The position numbers and the translations under genes are program-made. 64,000 bases of DNA, taken from assembly GCA_911728455.2 (NCBI GenBank), contig OU452229.1, positions 13,736,076 to 13,800,075 of the forward strand, given 5' to 3'. Shown here in pieces: positions 50,869 to 60,137 of this stretch. Origin of the DNA: Marthasterias glacialis (lineage: Eukaryota > Echinodermata > Asteroidea > Forcipulatida > Asteriidae). Under the pieces are notes generated by a model. The model ran no database searches. It was not told where the DNA came from and saw only the letters and a program-made list of their open reading frames with translations. Each line of letters starts with the position of its first letter. Position 1 is the stretch's first letter.

Positions 50869-53196
50869 CGCTGTTTTCATTTGCCTTTTGTAACTTTCCG
50901 ATCAGCAAACTGAAATGTAAATATATTTTTTGTTTACAAGGAAAATATAGTATCCGTTCACTGGATGGCAACATCCTCCTCTATATGAGTTCTTGCCCTC
51001 TGTTTGAAAGATAGACAAAAATAATTTCGGGAAAAGAATATTCACGGGAATACTTCAACAACAGGCTAGCGACGGGCTGGGAGCGGAATAAATTTGACAC
51101 TGCCTGTAATTAGCCTATGAATATAAACGCAAGGGACTCTGAGAAAACGTCAGCAGTTTAATACTCTGTGTACGGTAGCCCTAGTGTTTTTTTTTGTTTT
51201 TTTTCTTTCTTTTAATATAATTTTTTATTGAAGACTTCTGCGGCAGTATATTCCCCCTACCTGAAATGAAACAAACAAATGAATTGTAATGTGAACTTCA
51301 AGTAGAATCAGAGGAGTAAATCATTCGTTTCGTCTCGTTAAGATTGCGCCTTCCTGGCGATCACCAGGCTGCGGTTTCCCCCCCCCCCCCCCTCACTGCT
51401 CCTCACTCTTTCCTTTACAAACGAATGAGACACGTCAAAGTCTAGTTTGTCTGGGTCATTTATTACAGACCGGTAATTTGTGGCCTGTTTTACCATGGTC
51501 GATAAATCTTAGTTCCGACTGAGCCTTCTTGGAAATTGTTCTTAAGTACTGAGGACGCGTAGTCACAATTTAGGAGAAACATGGCCAACCTTTGTATTCA
51601 ACATCAAAATTCACAATTGTTAATTAACCACACTATGGAGCAAAAGTTGATGTATCTTTTCGAAAACTCGTCGGAAATATTGGGAGTGCCAACTCACCAG
51701 CGCTGACGTCAGTTTATCCGTTGTCCCTAGTGTACAAACACAGGGACAATTTGTGTCTGTATTAATAGGTCTAGTTACTCATAAGTCGATTTATATTTGA
51801 TTTTTATTGTAAGTGATTTCAATACTGATTAACCCTTCAATATTGAACACAACCTAAGCTAGGGACAGTGGTCATCATGTTGTTGTTTGACGTCATCCTC
51901 CATAGAATTTGTGAATGTTTCATCGTTTTGTGATACAGAAAGCAATACCGAGTAAAGAACAAAAAATATAAAAAAATTCAACAACCCACCCAACAAACAA
52001 ACAAAACAAAACCGCTTTGTGTCTCGTAAAATAGTCCTCTATTGTTCAATTACAAAATGGCGTTGCATTGCTGATTTCCATTTTTGTCTGGGCGACCATT
52101 CTTCATTAACTTTCCTACCCAATGGTTGATTGCTATACTAAAGGGACATACTGTCTTTAGTTTCTCATTATTTGTGCCTTTATTTATTTGCTTCACTTAA
52201 AGTACTGTTTTCTCGTAAAGCACTGTGGTACTCAGTGTTCAAGAGCGCTCTATAGATGCCCGTTACTATTATTATTGTTATTACGAGAAAAAAAAAGTAC
52301 TGGTAACATGTTTTCCCGCGAAGGGAATAATAATTGCACGCACTTTGCACCTTCGCCGTGAAGCGTTCGGTTTAGACTTCAAGGATTTCAAATCGAGTAA
52401 TTCCCAATACCAACAGTTGCCCTGTGAGTCCAAGTCCAAGTTTATTTTACAAAGTGAAGTTAGCAATTGACAAAAAAGAAGTCGAATTTGTCAGAAAGTT
52501 TTTTTTGTGTGTGAATTAATTTTGTGGGTATAAACCGGAATTATCAGAGGATTTGTGGGATGTTTTACGCAGTCAGCTCAAAAACTCAAATCTCCGCGTG
52601 CCTTGCGATTTCTCAAACCGACTGTCTTCTTTCAAAACTACACACTAAGGTTAAGGTCTTGGTGGCGCAACATATGTTAATTCCGGTTGTTTGTTTTGTA
52701 GCTTCTTTTTAATACTAAACATATATATATGGAAATCTTTTTAGCACCAACTGTTTCCCATAATCCACCAATCACTCAATAATTATTCGGCAAGTATAAA
52801 GAATAAAATAAAATGAAGTACACAAATAAATCAATAAAATACGTACTGAGAGATTCAATTCTATTTCAAAAGTGTCTTACTGTGTAAATTTTATTCGGTA
52901 AGGTCGTGTTTCGTTACAGATGCAGCGTTAATATTATTCGGTTATTCGTGTCTGTCTTTACGTCTGCAAATATAACGCCACTCGATTATTCAATTCTGAT
53001 TCACAGATGCAGCATTAAAGCTATTCGGTTTAATTTGTTGCTGTAATTAGGTATACGCAGCGTTAATGCTATTCCATTGTGCATTTCTTTCTTTACAGAT
53101 GCAGCGTTTATCGAGAGACCGCTCGACTTCGATCCTTTCTCAAGGTGGCGATCACAAAGGCAGCGGATAATGAGGGCGAAATTCCTCCAGGATTGA
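28030..53196 (+). CDS. Secreted neuropeptide/peptide-hormone-like precursor, three coding exons
   Basis: The coding sequence joins 28030-28042, 31107-31340 and 53099-53196 and gives 114 residues. Both introns are phase 1 and the frame closes exactly at each junction. Residues 1-24 form a signal peptide with a Leu/Ile/Val core and end Thr-Cys-Ile-Ala before Gln25, which suits pyroglutamate formation. QKPDLIIRYGK (25-35) ends in an amidation Gly and a monobasic Lys with Arg at P4, so a nine-residue pyroGlu...Arg-Tyr-amide is predicted. Lys52-Arg53 is a dibasic convertase site. Residues 54-96 are acidic, and Pro-Leu-Asp-Phe occurs both at 65-68 (exon 2) and 90-93 (exon 3). The last 18 residues are basic. 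The only cysteines lie in the signal peptide, so the product has no disulfides. The architecture is that of neuropeptide precursors. The RY-amide recalls the RYamide/luqin or sNPF families, but the paired C-terminal Cys of luqin precursors is missing and I cannot assign it. The exon 1-2 link is strong. Exon 3 rests on phase, splice site and composition across a 21.8-kb intron. Confidence 0.7.
28319..28710. mobile_element. hAT-like MITE in intron 1
   Basis: The terminal repeats CAGTGGCGTAACTA (left) and TAGTTACGGCACTG (right) differ at one position. The flanks ccaactgc (28311-28318) and ccgactgc (28711-28718) look like an 8-bp target duplication with one change, as in hAT insertions. The interior has long G- and C-runs and no transposase frame. 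Confidence 0.72.
29106..29135. other. Perfect 11-bp stem hairpin in intron 1
   Basis: GCAGCACCTTA (29106-29116) pairs with TAAGGTGCTGC (29125-29135) around an 8-base loop. It is too short for a miRNA precursor. Confidence 0.4.
29990..30268 (-). CDS. Unrecognised 92-residue antisense open frame in intron 1
   Basis: On the minus strand a frame runs from an ATG at 30268 to a TAG at 29990. It has protein-like composition: SPFIPVEGSPAIGEAEP, then QYWHIIYTEPIKRFHYVDG, then a charged, Glu-rich C-terminus. Its base composition is richer than the flanking intron. I do not recognise a domain. It could be a terminal exon of an antisense gene, a fragment of a mobile-element protein, or chance. No strong acceptor precedes it, although 'acgcag' and 'cccag' occur just upstream on that strand. 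Confidence 0.28.
   Translation of the reverse strand: MVVCTELHSAVDSPFIPVEGSPAIGEAEPTSQVQYWHIIYTEPIKRFHYVDGHNDPYRFTPLELFGKDNLTKESREEEGERSFAFALSLRVE
31107..31340 (+). CDS. Coding exon 2: signal-peptide core, RY-amide motif, KR site and acidic spacer
   Basis: A strong polypyrimidine tract and cag acceptor (ending 31106) precede the exon, and a consensus donor GATG|gtaagt follows. The phase-1/phase-1 exon carries two bases, 77 full codons and one base, and is open throughout. It encodes the signal-peptide core (IYCVLLSLLVIVT...), the QKPDLIIRYGK segment, a proline/arginine-rich stretch ending SPFYAKR, and an acidic segment ending DKAAID. The competing frame that also stays open here starts in the intron upstream of the acceptor and lacks any motif, so I treat it as a shadow. 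Confidence 0.82.
32195..32303. mobile_element. Fragment of the hAT-like MITE in intron 2
   Basis: 'ggaaactacagttttaattg' and 'gccagaagtgccccctagaa' and 'accctagttttgccgcta' match the right half of 28319-28710. The left part is missing. The two copies therefore flank exon 2. Confidence 0.55.
35390..35967. repeat. Degenerate 'aagtcgacatctta' repeat array
   Basis: Modules such as 'ggcaagtcgacaactcag', 'tttcagtaagtcg' and 'gagataaattttcacggc' recur irregularly. The palindrome GTCGAC occurs about eight times in under 600 bases. The 83-codon frame inside (35430-35681) follows the repeat, so I reject it as a gene. Confidence 0.65.
36354..36577 (+). CDS. Possible alternative terminal exon inside intron 2
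   Basis: A long T/C tract ends in two acceptors five bases apart (cag after 36353, cgcag after 36358). Both can be joined in phase to exon 2. The first opens a frame of about 74 residues with four Cys, ending at 36577. The second gives ...Gly-Arg then MFNQYRYGIRYYGNGQF and a stop at 36415-36417, with further Arg-Tyr-Gly motifs like the one in exon 2. Both readings could be chance. No polyadenylation signal is clear. I rank it well below exon 3. Confidence 0.25.
39836..40013. repeat. Inverted repeat with internal hairpins
   Basis: Left arm 39836-39859 and right arm 39990-40013 match in inverted orientation at 23 of 24 positions ('atcttcactatccctgag...'). The loop contains CTCGTA/TACGAG (39872-39890) and the hairpin GTTCTTTTTAGAAC (39968-39981). 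A sister hairpin GTTCTTATTAGAAC follows at about 40084-40097, both after 'aggacaa'. No histone or RNA gene is recognisable alongside. Confidence 0.6.
40379..40650 (+). repeat. Tandem duplication, two ~129-bp copies
   Basis: 'tagctgtataatggcttg' begins at 40379 and again at 40508. Both copies continue with 'aaaaccaacgagaagccat', 'caaactttttt' and 'tcaaaacacaggt(t/c)attgtgact'. Confidence 0.8.
41576..41986. mobile_element. Foldback MITE of the 'ttaaaggcattgcatacg' family
   Basis: The left end 'ccgttaaaggcattgcatac' and right end 'gtatgcatctccgttaaag' are inverted copies, each with 'gtttggtaa' or 'ctaccaaac' inside. The interior has 'ataaaaacttacttggtaag' and 'gaaattttcacaggttag', which I associate with an abundant echinoderm family. 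Non-coding. The 95-codon minus-strand frame overlapping it is not a gene. Confidence 0.6.
42000..45770. other. Intron 2 DNA without a recognised gene
   Basis: Two overlapping open frames at 44240-44608 and 44367-44759 (122 and 130 codons) lie here in different frames of the same DNA. Neither has a known motif. Paired CREs occur at 43482-43489 and 43608-43615. Confidence 0.4.
43480..43617. promoter_or_regulatory. Pair of inverted CRE-containing motifs
   Basis: 'gatgacgtcatcat' (43481-43493 region) and its inverse 'atgatgacgtcat' (43605-43617) each hold a perfect TGACGTCA, 126 bp apart. A regulatory role is inferred from the motif only. Confidence 0.3.
45770..45900. repeat. ~24-bp 'aattcgttcgaacggatt' tandem repeat
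   Basis: Four to five diverged copies of a unit with the palindrome TTCGAA occur, and a stray relative at 45578-45600 ('taatccgtccgaatgaatta'). Confidence 0.7.
45912..45982. repeat. (GTC)n(GTT)n microsatellite
   Basis: About 12 GTC units grade into about 12 GTT units. Poly-Val or poly-Thr frames here are artefacts. Confidence 0.95.
46542..46784. mobile_element. Foldback MITE with CCATTAAG..CCCGCCTAC ends
   Basis: 'gccattaagccccgcctac' (46542-46560) and 'gtaggcgggccttaatgg' (46767-46784) are inverted copies with one or two mismatches. The 240-bp interior is non-coding. Confidence 0.6.
47722..47830. repeat. Imperfect (GTY)n microsatellite
   Basis: GTT and GTC triplets with scattered substitutions. 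Frames reading Val- or Ser/Leu-rich repeats are artefacts. Confidence 0.85.
48137..48560 (+). repeat. 27-bp minisatellite, about 15 units
   Basis: The unit is 'gccctctggtcaccctatgg' plus 'gtaatat'. The core (48290-48540) is regular and the 5' part is degenerate ('ccacggtcgctctattgg'). Because 27 is a multiple of three, a nine-residue peptide repeat (PSGHPMGNM) appears in one frame, but a second + frame and a minus frame are also open. There is no flanking coding evidence. Confidence 0.9.
49400..49431. repeat. (GT)n followed by a G-run
   Basis: Nine GT units are followed by about 14 G. Confidence 0.85.
50827..50869. repeat. (CAA)n microsatellite
   Basis: About 13 CAA units. Confidence 0.9.
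52205..52290 (+). mobile_element. LINE-type 3' tail with (ATT)n
   Basis: 'cgtaaagcactgtggtactc', then 'agagcgctctatagatgccc', then TATTATTATTGTTATTA is the typical tail of CR1/L2-like retroposons ('gtaaagcgct...gcgctatataaatgc(att)n'). No reverse-transcriptase remnant precedes it. Confidence 0.5.
52917..53098 (+). repeat. Degenerate copies of the exon 3 acceptor and first codons
   Basis: The sequence acag|atgcagcgtt at the start of exon 3 is preceded by 'acagatgcagcgttaatatt' (from 52916), 'acagatgcagcattaaag' (from 53003) and 'acgcagcgttaatgct' (from 53055), each followed by 'attcggtt' or 'attccatt'. The first two keep an AG acceptor in phase with exon 2. They would give short alternative tails of 18 residues (stop at 52973) and 14 residues (stop at 53048). 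This looks like local tandem duplication of the 3' splice site, with only the last copy holding the longer tail. Confidence 0.6.
53099..53196 (+). CDS. Coding exon 3: C-terminal tail of the precursor
   Basis: The exon follows the acceptor tttctttctttacag. Joined in phase to exon 2 it completes Asp83 and encodes 32 residues (DAAFIERPLDFDPF..., ending ...RAKFLQD) before TGA at 53194-53196. The repeated Pro-Leu-Asp-Phe motif and the acidic-then-basic composition match exon 2. A second frame through the same DNA stays open to 53276 (..RLRSFLKVAITKAADNEG..). It would need a phase-2 donor upstream, so the exon could instead belong to another transcript. RNA evidence would settle this. Confidence 0.62.
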
Positions 53197-53339
53197 TGAT
53201 GACTCCCGACCATACATTTCATATCCTCCTTCCCCCCAACAAAATTGGACACCAAAAAAACAGGACTTTTGAGTGAGAAAACAAAATAAGGTAGATTTTA
53301 ATTCTACTCTGAGAACCAGACACTGTGTATAAAATTCGA

Positions 53340-53345
53340 AATAAA
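53340..53345 (+). terminator. Candidate polyadenylation signal AATAAA for the precursor gene
   Basis: AATAAA lies 144 bases after the exon 3 stop codon, inside an AT-rich 3' region, and would give a short 3' UTR. A T-rich stretch follows at about 53430-53465. Confidence 0.45.
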
Positions 53346-53534
53346 CAACAAGAAACGTAGAAAGTTAGAACGAAGATTTGGAGACAAACATGTGGGACTT
53401 TAAAGACACACTTACTTTGTTATTCATCTTTTTTTCTTTTCTTTTTTTTCTTCTTTTTTTTTTTGATTTTACCACAAAAAGAAACTGACTACGACTGAGT
53501 ACCTATAAAAACAAATTACCGTTTGTTAAAGACA

Positions 53535-53710
53535 GGGGCCCATTTTCGAAGAGCTGTTAAGCCGGGATGTTTTGCGAAGCAACACTTCTTTAAGCCAACA
53601 AAAAAAGTATGATTCAGCGGGGCACCAGTCGCAATAATGTAAACAACACAGCATTTTGACTGGTAAGCAATTTCTGCTCAGCGTGCTTCACAGCTTTTTG
53701 AAGGTGGACC
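53535..53710. mobile_element. Foldback MITE, first of three head-to-tail copies
   Basis: The ends 'ggggcccattttcgaagagc' and 'cacagctttttgaaggtgga' are inverted relatives. The interior has 'ggcaccagtcgcaataatg' and 'gactggtaagcaatttctg', shared with 12911-13104. Confidence 0.6.
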
Positions 53711-53966
53711 TGTGCCAAATTTCATAGAGCTGTTTTTTAAACAGAAAAACTTCAAAATTGCTTAACATTTTTCTGCTCAGGAAGAATAAGCAGGGAACTA
53801 TTGACGTTTAGTACCTGTGATTTATTTATTTATTTAATTTTATTTATTTATTTATTTATTTTATTTTATATTATATTATTTTTTGATTATTTTTTCCCTG
53901 GTTAGCAAATTCGTTTTAGGCTTAGCTAAACTGTGTGGTGAAGCAGCTCTCTGTAAAATTTGGCCC
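53711..53966. mobile_element. Foldback MITE, second of three copies, with an ATTT expansion
   Basis: The ends 'tgccaaatttcatagagctg' and 'agctctctgtaaaatttggc' are inverted. A (TTTA)n expansion (53818-53880) occupies the centre. Confidence 0.65.
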
Positions 53967-54150
53967 AGGACACGATTTTACCTAGCTGGTTAAGATAGCT
54001 ATAAACTGTTGCTTAGCAAATGTTGCTCTCTACGCAGAAATTGGCGAGAGACTAGTCGCAATCAGTGTACACCATATTGTATTTAGGCTGTTGTTACCTG
54101 GTTTAGCTTAGCGAATTTGAGCGCCGAAAGACATCCATGGAATTGGCCCA
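53967..54150. mobile_element. Foldback MITE, third copy, next to (CAA)n
   Basis: The ends 'gattttacctagctggtta' and 'catccatggaattggcccac' are diverged family ends. 'gagactagtcgcaatcagtg' corresponds to the interior of the other copies. Confidence 0.5.
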
Positions 54151-54171
54151 CAATGTAAAAAAACAAAAAAC

Positions 54172-54386
<215 letters not shown>

Positions 54387-56089
54387 CTGGTATACAACCA
54401 ATTAATACATCATTGGGGAACACTCACTTCCTTTTACGGATGTCGTTTAAATGCTTCAACTCAAGATCACATTTTGATGTTTGACTTTCTCAAGCTTGTG
54501 ATATTTTAAACCCCAAAAGTTGCACATTACCTAATTCAAACTCGCTGCAATTTCAGTTTAAAATAAAAACAGAACTATATTTGTTGGGGCAGGTTTCCAT
54601 CGAGTACGGAAACAGTCAAGTGTAGCAATAAAAGCTATACTTGGTAAAAGCCTGGCACCGCCGGTTGTCCATCGGGGACGACTGTTTCAAATCCACTCGC
54701 AACTATTAACTTTTCTATGGAAAATACTGTCTAGGAACGAAGTTCAGTTGTCGGCTTTTACACAATAGACACCGATACCACCATCGTACTTTAGGATTTA
54801 ATATTGTTCACCTTTCAAATCAGTGTCTACAATTTTTCCCAACCTGTTGAAAATGGTTCAAATTGGTTAATTCATTTCGGGAAAGGGGGAGAATTAGCTT
54901 TTGCAAACTGCTTGCCAACCCAAATGAATTGTGGTAATGCAACAACTTTTAAATTGCCTGACGTTTCGGGCCTACAGCAAATTTGGTATTCATTTATTTT
55001 ATTTTTTCTCAGTGGCTAATAGCTAAAATATGAAACAACTTGGTTAACGTGGCATTTGGAATTAAAAGCAATTTACGGCTTTCGGTAGGAATCGAAATCA
55101 CTATGCTTTTAAGATAACTCTTTTTAACTAGTAAGATATTCACATTTTGGACCGATATTTATGAGATGTACTTTCGCCTGACATGTCATATTTTGGAAAA
55201 CGCATTTGAATCTGGTCTTGATTTTTGTTTCCTTGCAAGGGAACAGTTTCGTGGTTTGTAGTCAGTTGGAAAAAGTGCTTGACAAAATAACCGCTAAAAA
55301 TTGAAACATGAGAAGAAAACAAATTACTCACTATATTAATCTCTGTCCGCTAATCCAGATTATTGTTTATGCGCTAAAAGCCAATTCGTGAACTTATGCA
55401 GCTACTGATGACATTTTCCCCACAAAGGATGTGCGTAATGAGTTTTAAATTCATACCCAAAATGGGACAAAGTGTGTAATACAATGGGAACTGTTCGTTG
55501 TTTCCTTGAGCGCATTTTCCAGTAAATTTACTCCTATATCCACTGTGGTTTTGAATGATAGATAAACCATGCCAGCATGTAATCTGATAGCAATGTGGTA
55601 AATGACTACTTCAAACAGAATACAGACAGTTCTGTGCAGTTCAGTGCACAGTTGCGACAGCATGCAGTTGAACAGCTCAAATTAGCTGATTGACTTGCTG
55701 GAAAAATTGTCTTTGTTTCTTAAGGATATCCAGAGAAAGTAGAAGACTGCACTGTATGTACTCTTCCCTTCATTTTTTTTTTCTTTTCTTGTTTTTTTCT
55801 CTCTCCTAAGCAGATGTTAACAATAATAATAATAAATATTCTAAATTAATTCCCCCTTAGTAGACAACGATGCCTATTAGGTTTATATGGTTTGGGTAGA
55901 ATTTACAAAGTGAGTAAAACAGCACACGGGCGGTGTTTTCACGCTAAGAATTTGGATAATATTGTGAACCAATATTCTAGATATAATTTCGCTTCTGTTT
56001 TGCTTTGGTAGTTTATTAGCCGAAACTGTGCACAGGTTGACACGTGGTTTTCCCAAAACGGGCCTTAAGCTTACGACAACAGCCTTTAT

Positions 56090-56287
56090 GGTCCGGTGGG
56101 TCATCATGTTCGACAATCGATTTGGAACACTGTGTTTGACCCACTGTGTCCGACAAATCATTACACGGTACTCGACCCCATTGTGTCCGACAAACCATTA
56201 TGTTCCACCCGTTGTGTCTGGCAAAACATGTTCGACACATTGTGTCGACAAACTATTATGCACTACCCGTTGTGTCTGACACAATGT
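56090..56287 (-). repeat. Inverted, diverged relative of the 31-bp minisatellite
   Basis: Repeats of 'cactgtgtccgacaaatcat' are the reverse complement of the 22108-22660 unit. About five or six diverged copies lie at roughly 31-36-bp spacing, including 'gttgtgtctggcaaaacatg' and 'attgtgtcgacaaactatta'. Confidence 0.75.
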
Positions 56288-57301
56288 TCCATGGCCCGTA
56301 AGAGGCGTCCATAAAAGAATATCAATTAAATTACAATACTTTGTGATATGTTAGCAAAATGAAAGATAATTGAAGTAGGTTATGCCCGTTCAAACCAGGA
56401 AGCCCAAAGGCATAAAGATGCTCCTCTGCTTCCAACCTTGTTACCAAACATGACCAAGGGTGAACCATATCCGTTATACATAAACAAGATATCAAAGCAT
56501 TGGGAAGGATTACACTGAAAGTAAACTATGAGAAATGGGCCACAGTGGATCCCATTACTAAACATTGTAAATATACTGTTGTTATTTGTTTACTGGAAAC
56601 TAACTGGCGTACGCCATTGCTCCAGGTGTGTTTTTGCTATAGTGTTTTGGTACACTAAGAGCGCAGTGTAAGAGTTCACTCAACACGCTGTATAATATTG
56701 TTAGTCTCTTGATTGTAAAGTTAAAGTGAAGTATTTAAAAACAGCAGCCCCGTAATGAGAGTACTTTGTTATTATTTCCGTAGTTTCAGGTACACTTTTG
56801 GAATATTGTAAAACATTTTAAACAGCTTTTTCTTTTGAGAAATCGTCGGTGTAATATCTCTCAATGTATCCATGTTTTGAAGAAAAAAACACTTTAGACG
56901 ACTACTAAAAAATAAAGCCGCGAAGATGATTTCGTAAAACAATAAGTAACAAAATGTTAAAAATTGTGTTTATTTGATTGTGTATTCATTCCACATTATG
57001 AAGGGATGGTTAATGATGATGATGTGGGATTTTTTGAGGGCGAGGTAGATGTGATGAAGGGGGGAGGGGGTCACAGAGAGGCCACTGAGAGGCCACCTCT
57101 TCCACCTGTGGTGAAATAAATACACCGTGTCTAAACACCTGACTCGCCTTGAGAAAATCTTGCGCCCGGATTCGTAGTCATTGTTACGAAACAAGCAACT
57201 GGAAAAATACCCCCATGGGTGCACCAAGGGTAGACGGTTTTCACCGAAGAGGGAGCAGAATGGGTAAAGGTGAGTGTCTCTATTATTTGAAAGAGGACTT
57301 T

Positions 57302-57303
57302 GG

Positions 57304-57374
<71 letters not shown>

Positions 57375-57376
57375 CT

Positions 57377-57407
<31 letters not shown>

Positions 57408-57432
57408 CTACAACAACAACAACAACAACAAC
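57302..57432. repeat. (CAA)n microsatellite with two CTA interruptions
   Basis: About 43 units, interrupted by 'acaactacaac' at about 57372 and 57407. Confidence 0.95.
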
Positions 57433-59995
57433 CTGGCCGATTCTTGTTGTAGTAAATAACCCCATTCCAAACGGAAATGCTTAATCTGTTTCCCTAAGAC
57501 GGTCTTTCAATTTTCAGCAACGCTCCTCGATTGTTTTATTTTCAGAGACGTTATTTCAACAGACAAGATATTTTCAATCAAACGGCAGGAATCTAGTAAC
57601 TTAAATTGACACCTTCTATGAGTAAATCCCAAACCCAAACATCCCACGCACTCACACACAAAAATGCCGCCATTGGATAACCACTCTCTTTTTTCTATGT
57701 TATGAACAAGCCCCGTCCACGTGTTGAGAGACATTGGGCTCGACTGACTTAAAAAGCCTGCAATAACGCCTGACGTTGTGTGTATAATATAGTGGTTTTG
57801 TAGTCCTGTCATTTAATCACAGAAGTGGAAGAAAACCATTCACTTTTATGCAACATGTCTGCATCTACTGCTCTTTATCCAAATCAAAGTGGATTGGTTG
57901 CTCTAGAAAGGAAAGGGAGAGAGAGAGAGACGGGGAAAAAAACCTTTCTGAGGGGCCACTCCAAAGAGGAATATTTTACTTGGATTCACTTAAGAAAGAT
58001 GTGATTCACTTAACCTCTCAAAACGAAAACCTGTGCGTGTAAAAATACCCAGAGTTTCCGGGCCCTAGGGGGAGTGGCCCCAAAAACGTTTAGTGACATG
58101 TATACAGTGATGAAATGTACAAATAAAAAATGTGAAAAAAAAAAACACATAGATGCCTATATACGTGGTTACAAGATCTCATGCATTTTATGTAAACGCG
58201 GGATTTCTATTTAGGATTCGGAATGACATGTATATGCACGTGTGATGGTTAGATGATGTAAAAACATTTCCCCGCGAGCAGATTTTCGGCATTGATCACG
58301 GTGCGTACTGTCTCGTTTTCAATTCCAACATTGAAAGGGGGGGGGGGTTACAGCCTGTGCTTATTTCATTTTAACCATTTAATTTGAATTAATCTTTAAA
58401 CTGTAAAGCTTTGAGCTGAGTGGATGTTTGGTCAGAAATCAGGAGAGTTATTTTTGTGTAAAGCACTTTTCACACGACGAAAAAATAACCAAAGTCCCTT
58501 GCTACACGTTTTTACGAGCGCTGGTTGTTTATTTGTTGTCATCGTGCGTGACTGATTTAGCGAGCTTTCGCATGGGCAAAAGTAAAAAACTAACAACCAT
58601 TGTGCGCTACATACTTGATTTAAGTTAATGTAGGCTACACGAAACGGAAAGATCGCATGTAGTATTTCAACATGGATATGTCCATGAGCTTGTCCAACTC
58701 CCACAAGCACCCGTGTCTTAACTGACAGTAATCTTGATATTGTAATTTCAAATAAGTTTTCTCTTCACTTTTAGAAATACTAGAAGTAATTGTTGACATA
58801 AAATGTAAAGGAAAACAAATATAATAGTTTACATGATGTCGTAATTGTGCATTGCATCAGTTTGTATTTAACAAATATGACAATAAATAAAAATTCAAAT
58901 GAGAAATCACAGTTTTAAACTATGGCCCGTGTTTTTTCAGGAGACCTTTGGTTTAAGTGGGCATTCCATCAGATGCCTTCTTCAAAAATCTGGACCGTCG
59001 AGCGATTTTTAAATTGCGACCCTTGGGCACGACCGGGATTGTTAAAGCAAACAGACACAGGGTATAAATCCACAAACCTGTGCTTAAAATGCAACTAATG
59101 CGAACCCCAAACTAACCAGAGGCTGACACATTTATCGGGGGGGCGCATTACACCAGCTGAGGTAATTCGAGATTATTTTCTATCGGGCGCAAAGGCAACG
59201 ATTTCTGGAGAGGACGACACACACCTCGAGTCAAATAACGAATCATTGCCACAAGACGAATATTCTGAACTGTCGTGAAGTGGGCCACTACCAGTGACTA
59301 ATACAGCCTTCCTCCCCATAAAAAAAAAAAAAACAGCTACAGAAATCTTTTGAATAAATCATGAGCGAGTTGTGTCGGCCACAGTTTCATTTTTGTTTAA
59401 GGGTTAAATGGTCGGTGTCTAAAGCTACCTAGAATAACATGTTTACTGACACGAAGAAAATGACAAGGCTCGAGAAATAGGCTCTGCGTCATTTTTTTTT
59501 TTTTTCCTTTTTTTTTTTTTTGGAACGCTGTATGCTGTGATAAGGGCAGAACTGTTTGGGGGGAAAGTGAAGATGCTCCTTTCATGCTTTTTCTGAGAGT
59601 TCATGAATTCATGGCCACGTTCTGTTTTGCTGCATGTGATGGTGCGATCGAAATGAGACGCGTCATTAAGATTAGTTACAACAGCAGTTTAACCATAAGG
59701 CAGTGACGACCCAACACGGGCCCCCTTTGGAAGGAGCATGTTTACGTTTTCCTAAGATTCGTATTAAAGGTGGTTATGACCTGATGATAAATCTTGTTTT
59801 TGTTTTGTCCTCCCTCTCTCTCTCTCTCATTCACAACCAGTGTTTACCCAACTCGAGGTGTGAAAAAAAAGAAACAAAAAAGACTGGGTCCTTGAAATGA
59901 AATAGACATACGAACCTGTTCATTGTGTATAATGGGAATCATGATAAGGTTCCCAAACATCCCTCACCAATGTGAGTCCTTTGGGGACTCTAATG

Positions 59996-60137
59996 GCCCT
60001 TTACGAAACCACGGCTTGGGCGTGGGCTAAGGCTTGGGCTTCGTCGGTTGTTTAGAAAACGTGTGCCTTCCTTGCGGGGCTTCAAGCATGCCGACGGAGC
60101 CCAAGCCGGAGCCTAAGCCCAAGCCGTGGTTTCCTAA
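59996..60137. mobile_element. Foldback MITE of the 'gaaaccacggctt' family
   Basis: The left arm 'cgaaaccacggcttgggcg' and right arm 'cctaagcccaagccgtggtt' pair over about 36 bp. The loop contains 'gcggggcttcaagcatgccg'. Confidence 0.75.

Larger units (their letters stand above)
48561..52204. other. Intron 2 DNA without a recognised gene
   Basis: Contains (GT)n plus a G-run (49400-49431), (CAA)n (50827-50869), a C-run (51379-51391) and two CREs (51704-51711, 51898-51905). 49640-50160 is GC-richer with a 75-codon frame (49708-49935), but no splice sites or domain support it. A Cys-bearing frame ends at 49118 and is likewise unsupported. Confidence 0.4.
31341..53098 (+). other. Intron 2 of the precursor gene (about 21.8 kb)
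   Basis: The intron is inferred from the phase-compatible join of exons 2 and 3. It starts gtaagt and ends tttacag. It holds the repeats annotated separately plus AT-rich unique DNA at 32310-34080, 36580-39720 and 42000-45700, where I see no recognisable gene. GC-richer islands at 34490-34740 and 34840-35060 are open in several frames but have no convincing splice pair. Confidence 0.5.
54387..59995. other. Intergenic DNA downstream of the precursor gene
   Basis: Apart from the 56.1-kb minisatellite and the 57.3-kb (CAA)n, I see AT-rich unique sequence, short A/T tracts (55777-55800, 58132-58145, 59319-59333, 59490-59521), a GA run (57917-57930) and a G-run (58336-58347). A frame before a gtgagt at 57270 lacks a supported acceptor. 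No supported gene. Confidence 0.4.

Noticed and set aside
53079..53276. Alternative reading frame through exon 3 (RLRSFLKVAITKAADNEG...)
   Set aside because: It begins inside the polypyrimidine tract and needs a phase-2 upstream exon, whereas the exon 2 donor is phase 1.
57149..57269. Exon ending ...RGSRMGK before gtgagt
   Set aside because: The donor is good, but no polypyrimidine acceptor or partner exon is visible and it runs next to a (CAA)n tract.
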